Shown piece after piece: positions 51,927 to 60,117 of a stretch of DNA of 64,000 bases. Positions within the stretch are counted from its first letter, which is position 1, and each line of letters starts with the position of its first letter. The notes beneath the pieces were generated by a model. The model was not told the origin of the DNA. It did no database searches and saw nothing but the letters and a program-made list of their open reading frames with translations. This DNA comes from Bryobacterales bacterium (GTDB taxonomy: Bacteria > Acidobacteriota > Terriglobia > Bryobacterales > Bryobacteraceae), in NCBI GenBank assembly GCA_020851555.1, contig JADZCM010000017.1:124001-188000 (forward strand), given 5' to 3'. A program made the translations under genes and the position numbers.

Positions 51927-53884
51927 ATCCTGTGGAAGCTCCGCAGGATGTCGCGGGTTGAGTAGCGCAGGGCGATTGGTCTGCCGTGGGGGCAGGTCAT
52001 GGGGCAATCCGTCGCGGCCAGCGCCTGAAGCAGCCATGCCATCTTCGCCTGGTCGAGGCGGGTGTTCACCTTGATGGCGGCGTGGCAGGCGATCGATGCC
52101 GCCATCGCCCGGCGCACATCAGCCAACGAGAGCCCCCGCAGTTCGCTCTCGGCCACGTCCAGGATCTCGTACAGCAGTTTCTGGACGCCCCCCGGGCTCA
52201 CCCCCGCGGGGGCCGCTTTCACGGCGATGGTGCGGCGGCCGAACGGTTCCGTTTCGAAGCCGGCCGTTTGCAACTCGCCGGCGATCCGCGCGTATTCGAT
52301 CTGTTGCCCGGCGGTGAGTTCCAGGACCAGGGGCAGCAGCAGCCGTTGAACCTCCACCCGGCCGGCCGCCACCTCCTTCATGACCTTCTCGAACAAGACC
52401 CGTTCGTGCGCCACGTGCTGGTCCACGATCCAAAGCCCGTCGCGCCCCGCCGCGATGATAAAGCTCTCATGCAGTTGCCCGAGCGGCCGCAATTCGGCCA
52501 GCGCCTCGAGGCTGGACGCCGCCGCCTCGGCGGCCTCAACCGGGAATTCGCCGTGGGTGTCCGGCACGCGCAACGCCGCGGGGCGAGGCGACTCCAGGGT
52601 CACCTCGGGCAGTTCAGACGGTGCAGTCTCGGACACGCCCGGAGGCCCGTCCCACCGGGGCTGAGGGAGCCCGGACCCGCCGGGAGGCCTATCCCACGAG
52701 GCTGAGGCGGGCTCGGACGGGGCGGCCGGCCCGTCCCACTGGACGGCGCGCTGGCTGAACTCGGAAAACGGCAGCGCGGCGCCCGGCTGCGGCGTTCCGC
52801 CGGCCCGCGCCCCGGACGGCGCCGGCAGGGCCGAGACCGGCTTTGACTCCATCAGGATCTCCCTTATGGAATCCCGCACGAAGTCGTGCACGAACGAGCC
52901 ATGGCGGAACCGCACCTCCGTCTTGCAGGGGTGCACGTTCACATCCACGTCCTCGAAATCGCACTCCAGGAAGAGCAGGGCGAACGGGTAGCAGGCCGGC
53001 GGCATCAGGTTGTGATACGCCGACGAGATGGCGTGCATCAGCACCTTATCCCGGATCAGGCGTCCGTTCACGAAGAGGAAGATCGAGTTCCGGTTCAGCT
53101 TCTGGTACTGAGGGCGGGAGATGAAACCGCTGAGCCTGTAATCGCGCGCGGCCGGCCCTTCCTCCGGCGGCGCCCCGGCTGAGGGCAGCATGAGATGGCG
53201 CGCCCTGGGGGTCAGCTCCACCAGGTCTTCCAGCGTCTGGCTGCCGAAGATCTGGTAGACACGGTCCCGCAGCGCGGCCGCCGGGGTGGCGTAGAGCAGT
53301 TCATTCGGGCCGTTGCGCAACAGAAACGTCTTGCCGGGATGGGCCAGGCTGTAGTGTGTTACCAGGGAGGCGATGTGCGCCAGTTCGGTCGGTTCGCTCC
53401 GCAGGAACTTCTTGCGCGCGGGCATGTTGTAGAAAAGGTCGCGGACGGTGACCGTGGTGCCCGCCGTGAGGGCCGCCTCGTCGGCCTTGATCAGCTTCCC
53501 GCCGGCCACCTCCACCCGCATGCCCGTGGTCTCGGCCGCCGCGCGCGTCTCGAGCACCAGCCGCGACACGGACGCGATGGACGGCAACGCCTCGCCCCGG
53601 AAGCCGAGGGTGGCGATCTTGACCAGGTCCTTGGCGTCGGCGAGTTTGCTGGTAGCGTGGCGCTCGAAGGCCAGCAGCGCGTCGTCCCGCAACATGCCGC
53701 AGCCGTCGTCGGCCAGCCGGATGAGCCGCCGCCCTCCGTTCTCGATGTCGATGCGGAGTTCCGAGGCGCCCGCGTCCAGCGAGTTCTCCAGCAGCTCCTT
53801 GACGACCGACGCCGGGCGCTCGACAACCTCGCCCGCGGCTATCTTGCTGGCTACCTGGTCGGAAAGAACGTGGATGCGGCCCAT
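51923..53884 (-). CDS. mutL: DNA mismatch-repair protein MutL
   Basis: A 653-residue mismatch-repair ATPase that links MutS to downstream excision. The N-terminal GHKL motifs are KIAAGEVVERPASVVKELLENSLDA, DDGCGM, and RGEALPSIASVS. A variable Pro-rich linker (about residues 350-450) holds three related WDGP/WDRPP segments. The C-terminal domain carries the endonuclease motif DQHVAHERVLFE (DQHAx2Ex4E class) plus ACHAAIK and CPHGRP. It is thus an endonuclease-proficient MutL, as in bacteria without MutH. mutS is not in the window. It is convergent with the YIP1 gene. Confidence 0.95.
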   Translation of the reverse strand: MGRIHVLSDQVASKIAAGEVVERPASVVKELLENSLDAGASELRIDIENGGRRLIRLADDGCGMLRDDALLAFERHATSKLADAKDLVKIATLGFRGEALPSIASVSRLVLETRAAAETTGMRVEVAGGKLIKADEAALTAGTTVTVRDLFYNMPARKKFLRSEPTELAHIASLVTHYSLAHPGKTFLLRNGPNELLYATPAAALRDRVYQIFGSQTLEDLVELTPRARHLMLPSAGAPPEEGPAARDYRLSGFISRPQYQKLNRNSIFLFVNGRLIRDKVLMHAISSAYHNLMPPACYPFALLFLECDFEDVDVNVHPCKTEVRFRHGSFVHDFVRDSIREILMESKPVSALPAPSGARAGGTPQPGAALPFSEFSQRAVQWDGPAAPSEPASASWDRPPGGSGLPQPRWDGPPGVSETAPSELPEVTLESPRPAALRVPDTHGEFPVEAAEAAASSLEALAELRPLGQLHESFIIAAGRDGLWIVDQHVAHERVLFEKVMKEVAAGRVEVQRLLLPLVLELTAGQQIEYARIAGELQTAGFETEPFGRRTIAVKAAPAGVSPGGVQKLLYEILDVAESELRGLSLADVRRAMAASIACHAAIKVNTRLDQAKMAWLLQALAATDCPMTCPHGRPIALRYSTRDILRSFHRI

Positions 53885-53969
53885 GCGGAGACACCGGTAG
53901 CCGGAGGCGGGCGGCTCGTGGAAGCGGACTGCTCCCTCCGGCCGGCGAGAGGCCGCCAGCTACAGGCCG

Positions 53970-55628
53970 TTAGTATTGTATCGCGATCCCCCGCTCATCC
54001 AGCAGTGTGCCGGTCACGCGCAGGAGGTTGAGCTGGTTGGTCCGGTAGTTGATGGACTCGGTCACCACGCGAGCCTCCGCCGTGGTGAGGCGGGTCTGCG
54101 AATCCAGCACGAAGTACATTTGGATGACGCCCAGATCATACCGCTGCCTGTCGGCGTCCAGTTGCTTCTGGGCGAGGTCCCGGGCGATGATGGCCAGCTT
54201 GACGGACTCGCGGCTGGACTCCAGGTTGGTGATGGCATTGAGGACTTCCAGCCGTACGCTCTGCTCGCGGCTGCGGAGACTGAGGGTGTCCTGCTTCTTA
54301 CTCAGCAGGCTGTTGGCCAATCTGGCCTGGCCGGCCCGGTCTCGCAACGGGAGGTTGAGCGTCAGCCCCAGACTGTAGGTGGTGTTGTTGAAGCCGAAGA
54401 CCTCGGAGAGCGCGTCGTATAGACCGCCGGGTATCATCGTGGTAATCTGGCCGCTGCCCAGCCCGGTCCTCACATACTGGTTGCCCCCACGGCCATTGGA
54501 CCGGTAGCTTCCGGTCAGATTCAACTGGGGCCGGAGTTGGTCGGCGGCGGACCGGATGTTCAGGTCGTCTATATCCAGACCGATCCGGGAGGACTGCATT
54601 TCGGGCCGGTTCGCGAGAGCTTTCTGCACGAGCGATTCCCGGTCGAGCGGCGTCGCCTCGCTAGGCGGCATGACCGTCTCGGTGAGCACGATCGGCAACT
54701 CCCGGTACTTCGGGTCCAAATCCGCGCCGATCTGACGCCGGAGGGCGTCCTCCAGTTGTGCCAGCCGGAACTTCGCCTGCGTGACCTGAATCACCGCGTT
54801 CTGATAGTCCGCCTCGGGCTGGTAGGTCTCCAGTTGGGGGATTGCGCCCAGTTCCAGCTCCCGCTGGCTTCTTTCCAGAGACTGCTTGCGCATGGCCAGG
54901 GATTCCTGCTGAACCCGGAGGCTCTCACGCGCGCCGATGACGGCCCAGTAGGCCGATTCGGCGTTCTGAACCGCGGTCATCACCTGGCTGCGGATATTCA
55001 ACTCCGTGGTGCGCAGGTTCGCGCGCGCAATCGTGATCGGCATCCGCACGATGGCGGGGCTGCGGCCGCGCAGGAGCGGCTGGGTGAAACCAGCCGAGAA
55101 GTTGGAAACGAACGCGGGGTTGTAGGTGGAGAAGGCGCTGTTGCTGGAGCTCTTGGAACCGTTGAAGCCCAGGTTGAAAGACGTCCCGTTCTCCAGCAAC
55201 TGGTTGTACGTGAAGTTAACAGGGCCAAACTGCGTTTGCTTATTCACGTTGGCGCCGTCGAGCTGCGTAGAAGCGGGAATCGCGGAGTGGTTGTAACCCG
55301 CCGTGACCGTAAGCCTCGGATCGTACTGCCCGAATGCGTTCGTGATGGCGTTTCGCGAGTTCTCCACCGAAAGCTTCGTGATGGAGATGTCCGTGTTGTT
55401 GGCCATCACCAGGTCCAGGTAGGCGCGCAAGGAAAGCTCCAGCTTGCCGTCCACCGCATAGTCCGCCAGCTTGGCCGGAGGCTCGAGCTGAACCTGGGTG
55501 CTGGGATTGGACCACATCTTGCGGAAATAAGACGCCTTGGGGAACAGGGGCGCCTCAACCTGGGCCAGGAGCCCGGAGGCGCAAATCAGTGCCAACGCTG
55601 CAAACCGAAGTCTCATGGGAATCCTCAC
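53970..55628 (-). CDS. TolC-family outer-membrane channel of the second export locus
   Basis: A 552-residue outer-membrane factor with a signal peptide (residues 7-22, LALICASGLLAQ). Two OEP halves with long coiled-coil helices are visible, for example MRKQSLERSQRELELGAIPQ and later RSREQSVRLEVLNAITNL. It is longer than the TolC of the RND locus. Its ATG shares one base with the upstream permease gene stop, so they are co-translated. It is the last gene of the minus-strand run of three HlyD adaptors and an FtsX-like permease and is likely their outer-membrane exit. Confidence 0.9.
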   Translation of the reverse strand: MRIPMRLRFAALALICASGLLAQVEAPLFPKASYFRKMWSNPSTQVQLEPPAKLADYAVDGKLELSLRAYLDLVMANNTDISITKLSVENSRNAITNAFGQYDPRLTVTAGYNHSAIPASTQLDGANVNKQTQFGPVNFTYNQLLENGTSFNLGFNGSKSSSNSAFSTYNPAFVSNFSAGFTQPLLRGRSPAIVRMPITIARANLRTTELNIRSQVMTAVQNAESAYWAVIGARESLRVQQESLAMRKQSLERSQRELELGAIPQLETYQPEADYQNAVIQVTQAKFRLAQLEDALRRQIGADLDPKYRELPIVLTETVMPPSEATPLDRESLVQKALANRPEMQSSRIGLDIDDLNIRSAADQLRPQLNLTGSYRSNGRGGNQYVRTGLGSGQITTMIPGGLYDALSEVFGFNNTTYSLGLTLNLPLRDRAGQARLANSLLSKKQDTLSLRSREQSVRLEVLNAITNLESSRESVKLAIIARDLAQKQLDADRQRYDLGVIQMYFVLDSQTRLTTAEARVVTESINYRTNQLNLLRVTGTLLDERGIAIQY

Positions 55629-56884
55629 TACTCGTACCGGATGGCCTCGATGGGATCGAGCTTCGCGGCCTGCACGGCCGGGTAGATTCCAAATAGTAGT
55701 CCGATGAATACCGATACACCGAAGGCGACCACAATGGAGGCTGTGGTAACCACTGTGGACCAGCCGGCGGCCAGGGCGATCACCTGGGAAAGCGTGAAAC
55801 CGAAGATGATCCCGATGACGCCGCCGACGATCGAGATCAACACGGCTTCCGTCAGAAACTGCCTCACGATGTCCGCCTGCCGGGCCCCGATGGCGCGGCG
55901 GATGCCGATTTCGCGCGTCCGCTCGAGCACGGTCGCCAGCATGATGTTCATGATGCCGATGCCGCCCACCAGCAGCGAGATCCCGGCGATGCAGATCATG
56001 ACGATCTCGAAGATCATCTGCGTCTGCCGCCGCTGCTCCAGAAGGTCGGCGGGCACGACCACGGTGTAGTCGCCCGCGTCCTTGTGGGTCGCGGCCAGAA
56101 TGGCGTTCACCACCCTGGAGGTCTCGATCGAATCGGTGCCGTCGGCCACCCGGAGATAGATCCCGTCAATCTCGTCCCTGAGGAAGCCCTGGTTGTCCTC
56201 GAACCGCCGCATCACGGTGTTGAGCGGCGCGATGATCAGGTTGTTCCGGTTGGTGACCTCCAGCCCCTCCACGTCGGTGTCGGCGCTCGCCTGGTGGGCC
56301 AGAACGCCGATCACCTGCAACCACTGGGTGTTCACCTTGACGTACTTCCCGACCGCGCGCTCGTACCCGAGCAGGTTCACCTTGGCGGCCTCGCCCAGCA
56401 CGCAGACCGGCGCCGAAGTCGTGTTGTCCTCGTCGTTGAACCAGCGCCCCTCGATGATCTTGAGGCTGTTGATCTCCAGGAAGCTGGGCAGCACGCCGAT
56501 CAACTGCGGCGGCTCCATGCTGCTCTTGGGAAGCAACTTGCTGGGCTTGAACCGTTTCCGCGGCGTGGACGCCTGTATGCCCTGCACGTTCGCGGCGATG
56601 TTGCGGTAGTCGCGGAACGTCAGGCCGGGGGAGATAGCGCGGCGCGCCTGTAAGGTGTCGCGGTCGGTGGCTTCCTTCGCTTCAACGATGATGTTGTTGA
56701 CTCCCAGCAGATCGATGAAGCTGATCATCTCCTTCTGGGCTCCGGCGGTGATGGACAACATGGCGACCACCGCGCCAACGCCGAAGATCATGCCCAACAT
56801 GGTGAGCAAGCTGCGCAGCTTGTGCACCATCAGGCTCGAAAGGCCCATGTACAGCTCGGGCAAGTAACCTGTTAGGCCGCTCAT
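55628..56884 (-). CDS. MacB/FtsX-type ABC transporter permease without an ATPase domain
   Basis: A 418-residue permease. The first transmembrane helix with the typical LRSLLTMLGMIFGVGAVV is at residues about 23-50. A MacB-like periplasmic domain follows (residues about 55-285). The last three helices (residues about 290-415) contain GGIGIMNIMLATVLERTREIGIRRAIGA and end DPIEAIRYE. MacB proteins normally have an N-terminal ATPase, and none is fused or encoded in the window. A separate ATPase must come from elsewhere, or the complex works otherwise. It lies between three adaptor genes and a TolC gene. Confidence 0.9.
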   Translation of the reverse strand: MSGLTGYLPELYMGLSSLMVHKLRSLLTMLGMIFGVGAVVAMLSITAGAQKEMISFIDLLGVNNIIVEAKEATDRDTLQARRAISPGLTFRDYRNIAANVQGIQASTPRKRFKPSKLLPKSSMEPPQLIGVLPSFLEINSLKIIEGRWFNDEDNTTSAPVCVLGEAAKVNLLGYERAVGKYVKVNTQWLQVIGVLAHQASADTDVEGLEVTNRNNLIIAPLNTVMRRFEDNQGFLRDEIDGIYLRVADGTDSIETSRVVNAILAATHKDAGDYTVVVPADLLEQRRQTQMIFEIVMICIAGISLLVGGIGIMNIMLATVLERTREIGIRRAIGARQADIVRQFLTEAVLISIVGGVIGIIFGFTLSQVIALAAGWSTVVTTASIVVAFGVSVFIGLLFGIYPAVQAAKLDPIEAIRYE

Positions 56885-56919
56885 TCGTTACCTCTGCCGT
56901 CCAGTGATCCTGACTGCAT

Positions 56920-58746
56920 CTACTTCGCCGATCCCCCCGCACCGCCCATCGGGCCAGCGCCACCGCCCTGCTTGGGCTCTTCCTTCTTCTTCGCGGGTTG
57001 CCGCGTGGGATTGACCAAAGCGATCTCTTCGCCCGGCTTCAGCCCCGAGGAGATCACCCAGGTGGCCTCGCTGCGTTTCAGCAGTTGCACGGGACGCTCG
57101 TCAAAGCCCTTCTCCGCTTTCACGTACGCCACCGGCTTGCCGTCCCGTTCGAACACCGCCTGCGCCGGAATGTAGATGGCGTTGGGGATCTTCTCGATCA
57201 CGACCTCGACGTCCGCCAGGAGTCCCGGCCGCAACAGCACTTGCAGGCCGCTGTCTTCCTCCGGCGGCGGCGGCAGCTTGGCCGCATCCAGGTCCTTCTG
57301 ATTGAACTGGGGTCCGCCCCTGCCTGGAAATCCCATTGCGCCGAAATCCGCGCCGCCGCGCTGTCCCCGCCCGGAGCGCTGTCCGCTTTCAGCGCCGCCG
57401 CGGGCCGCGTCCTGAGCGCCCTCGCCGGCTGTGCCGCGGCCGCTCCCGCGCGTCTGTCCGGCGGCGCCGGCGTCACGCTGCCGGCCGCCCTGTGCTTGGC
57501 CCTCACTGCCGGAGTTGCCCGCGCCGGGCTGCCGTCCGCCGGTCTGGCCCTGGCCCCGCCCGGCGAAGGCGGAAGGATCAAAATTGCCTCCCATTGCGCC
57601 GGGCATGCCGCGGGCGGAGCCTCCCTCCATGCCGCCCATCGCGGGGAAGCCGGAGAAGGCCGTCCGCGTCACCGGCCGGTTGCGATTCTTTTCAGCCGTA
57701 GCCAGGATCTCGCGGATCTGCTCCGGCGTGGCGCCGACCGTCGTCAGCAGTTCCTTCATGTCGACGGAGAACAGCACCTCGAACTTCTTGGAGGGGTCGC
57801 CCGAGAACACGTTGGCCGTGGCCGTGCCGCTCATGCTCTTGATCTTCCCGTGGATCTTCTTGCCGGCCAGCGCGTCGAGCTGAATCACGGCGTCCTGGCC
57901 CTCGACCAGGTTGGCGCGGTCCAGTTCGCCGATCTTGGCCACCAGTTCCACTTCCGAGAGGTCGAGGATGTCGGCGACCGGCATTCCCGGCTGTACCTGG
58001 TCTCCCTCGCGAATGTCCGGGATCTGCGAGCCGAATTGCCTCGCGCCGCCGAAAGTATTCTGCCGGATCGCGACGAGGCCGCTCATGGTGGCCAGCACCC
58101 TGGTCTGGCGCAGGCGGGCCTGTTCACGGGACATTTCCAGATTCGCGCGCTGCCGGTTCTGTCTCACAAGCGCCAGTTGAGCCTGCGCCTGCTCCTGGCG
58201 CGACTTGACATCGCTCTCGGTCTGGACGAGCGTCCGCTTGGCTTGCTCCAGGCTCAGGATGTTCTTGCGCTTGTCGATGTCTCCCAGCAGTTCGTTCTTC
58301 TGCACCTGGAGTTCGGCCCGGCGGACGGCGTACTTGGCCTGAAGCAGGTCCACCTGGTCCTGGTTGTTCCGGATGGCCAGCTCCGCCTCCTGGCGCTTGA
58401 TGCTCTCGTCGAGCGACTGGAGATTGAGCTGCTGTTCCTCCAGCCGTGAGAGCACCTCGGAATCGTCGAACTCCACGATGAGATCCTTCTCGCGAGCGAA
58501 GGAGCCCATCGCGGCCAGTTGCGTCACCTGCACCGTTCCCATCAGGTTCGGCGCCACGATCGCCTCCGACCGCAAGGCCCGAAGTTCCCCCCGGGAAAAG
58601 GCGCTGATCACGATCTCGCCCTGGCGCACCTTGGCCAGGGGAATCTCCTGCCTGCGCTGGGGCATCTGCCGGACGTAGCTGTATCCCCACCAGCCCGCGC
58701 CGGCCAGGATGCCCAGCATCACCACTCGCAAAATGAGTTTCTTCAT
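56920..58746 (-). CDS. HlyD-family periplasmic adaptor 3, with long Gly/Gln/Arg-rich insert
   Basis: A 608-residue membrane-fusion protein, much longer than usual. An N-terminal membrane anchor (residues 3-24) leads to the first lipoyl-like half (about residues 35-105). Long helical hairpins follow (about residues 100-215), then the second half and beta-barrel domain (about residues 215-365). Residues about 366-483 are a low-complexity insert very rich in Gly, Gln, Arg and Ala, for example QTGGRQPGAGNSGSEG. The C-terminal barrel-like domain ends in PTRQPAKKKEEPKQGGGAG. It is the third adaptor in the run, 35 nt upstream of the permease. Confidence 0.88.
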   Translation of the reverse strand: MKKLILRVVMLGILAGAGWWGYSYVRQMPQRRQEIPLAKVRQGEIVISAFSRGELRALRSEAIVAPNLMGTVQVTQLAAMGSFAREKDLIVEFDDSEVLSRLEEQQLNLQSLDESIKRQEAELAIRNNQDQVDLLQAKYAVRRAELQVQKNELLGDIDKRKNILSLEQAKRTLVQTESDVKSRQEQAQAQLALVRQNRQRANLEMSREQARLRQTRVLATMSGLVAIRQNTFGGARQFGSQIPDIREGDQVQPGMPVADILDLSEVELVAKIGELDRANLVEGQDAVIQLDALAGKKIHGKIKSMSGTATANVFSGDPSKKFEVLFSVDMKELLTTVGATPEQIREILATAEKNRNRPVTRTAFSGFPAMGGMEGGSARGMPGAMGGNFDPSAFAGRGQGQTGGRQPGAGNSGSEGQAQGGRQRDAGAAGQTRGSGRGTAGEGAQDAARGGAESGQRSGRGQRGGADFGAMGFPGRGGPQFNQKDLDAAKLPPPPEEDSGLQVLLRPGLLADVEVVIEKIPNAIYIPAQAVFERDGKPVAYVKAEKGFDERPVQLLKRSEATWVISSGLKPGEEIALVNPTRQPAKKKEEPKQGGGAGPMGGAGGSAK

Positions 58747-58782
58747 CGCACGCCCAATTGCGGGCCGGCCTCATGAGCCGCC

Positions 58783-60096
58783 CTAGAGTCTCTTCTTGGC
58801 CTTCACCGCCTCCGTCGGATCCACGAGCGCTACCATTTCACCCTCCCGGAGGCCGTTCGTGACCACGATTTCCGATTCGTTCCGGAGCCCGACCTCGATC
58901 GGCCGCGGCACGAAATGCTGGCCGGCCTGCACGAAAGCGCTCGGCTTGCCGTTCTGCGTGAAGCTGGCGCGAAGGTCGATCATCAGGACGTCGGGCTGGC
59001 TTTCAATAACAATGTCCACCGAGGCGCTCATCCCCGGACGCATCCGCGGATCGACGCTCTTCAGCAAAGCCCACGCGGGGAACTGCTTGTCGGAACTCGC
59101 TCCGCCCGGCCCTCCGCGGAACAGCAGGGCCGCGATGGGGCTGATCCAGGTGATCTCCGCGTCGAATTCCCTGTCGGGGATGGCGTCCACCCGGACCTTG
59201 ACGGGTTGCCCAAGCCGCACTTTGCCCCGGTCCACCTCATCCAGTTTCAGTTCCACCCGCATCGAACTGAGGTCGGGGATTTCGGCGATGGGGGCTCCCG
59301 TCCAGACGTTGTCTCCCTCGCGGAACGGTGGATCCGCCTGGCCGAAATTTCCTCCCGAGCGGAAGTTTGAGAGAATGTTCACCACTCCATCCACGGGAGC
59401 CCTGAGCGTCATCTGGTTCAGATAGCCCTGCGTCCTTTCCAGGTCCCTCTGCGCCTTCTCCTTCTGCGTCTTGAGCCGTTTGAGGTCGGCCTGCTGCGAC
59501 ACCTTGTGGGTGTTGACCCTGGCTTTTACCAGCCCCAGGCTACCTTCGGAGACGCTGACCGTGATGCGGTTCTTCTCGCCCTCGATCGCCGAAAGAATCT
59601 CGGCTTTGCTGGCCTCCAGCTTGGCGCGCTCCAGCGAGAACTCGGAGTTCATCAGCGTCAACTGGTCGCCCTCATCGGTCATCTTGTGCGAAGCCCTGGT
59701 CTGCACTTCCTGGCTCTGAACGGTCTGAACGGTGGTCTGGCGTTCCAGGAGGGCCTGGTCCTGGCTGGCGGAGTCGAACTCGACGATGACATCGCCTTTC
59801 CGGACTGCCTTGCCGGACGCAACCAGGGACTGTATGCGCAAATTCGGCACCTGGGGCGCTTGCAGGACGATGGACCGGGTGCTCCGAACCTCCCCCCGGG
59901 TCTTCACCGCGAGAACGAACGGACCGCGGCGGACTCTCTGCGTGGGCACTTCCACCACGGTCCGCACGCCGTAGTAGTAAGCCGCGTATCCCGCTCCGCC
60001 GAACAGCAGCAGGCCCACCAGCCAGAGCGCCGCTTTTTTCTTACCGGACAAACCGTGCTTGCCGATCCTGACCTTGGGCTTGACGTCTTTGGACAT
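58783..60096 (-). CDS. HlyD-family periplasmic adaptor 2
   Basis: A 437-residue membrane-fusion protein with a membrane anchor near the N-terminus (residues about 22-42, AALWLVGLLLFGGAGYAAYY). First lipoyl-like half with VKTRGEVRSTRSIVLQAPQV. Helical hairpin about residues 110-235 (QTTVQTVQSQEVQTRASHKM, later KRLKTQKEKAQRDLERT). The second half follows with LRAPVDGVVNIL and a beta-barrel end. It resembles the adaptors on both sides (VEFD phrases such as VIVEFDSASQ here and IVEFDDSEV in adaptor 3), so the three arose by duplication. It is co-transcribed with them. Confidence 0.88.
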   Translation of the reverse strand: MSKDVKPKVRIGKHGLSGKKKAALWLVGLLLFGGAGYAAYYYGVRTVVEVPTQRVRRGPFVLAVKTRGEVRSTRSIVLQAPQVPNLRIQSLVASGKAVRKGDVIVEFDSASQDQALLERQTTVQTVQSQEVQTRASHKMTDEGDQLTLMNSEFSLERAKLEASKAEILSAIEGEKNRITVSVSEGSLGLVKARVNTHKVSQQADLKRLKTQKEKAQRDLERTQGYLNQMTLRAPVDGVVNILSNFRSGGNFGQADPPFREGDNVWTGAPIAEIPDLSSMRVELKLDEVDRGKVRLGQPVKVRVDAIPDREFDAEITWISPIAALLFRGGPGGASSDKQFPAWALLKSVDPRMRPGMSASVDIVIESQPDVLMIDLRASFTQNGKPSAFVQAGQHFVPRPIEVGLRNESEIVVTNGLREGEMVALVDPTEAVKAKKRL

Positions 60097-60117
60097 ATGT
60101 TCCCCGACTCGCCTGAA

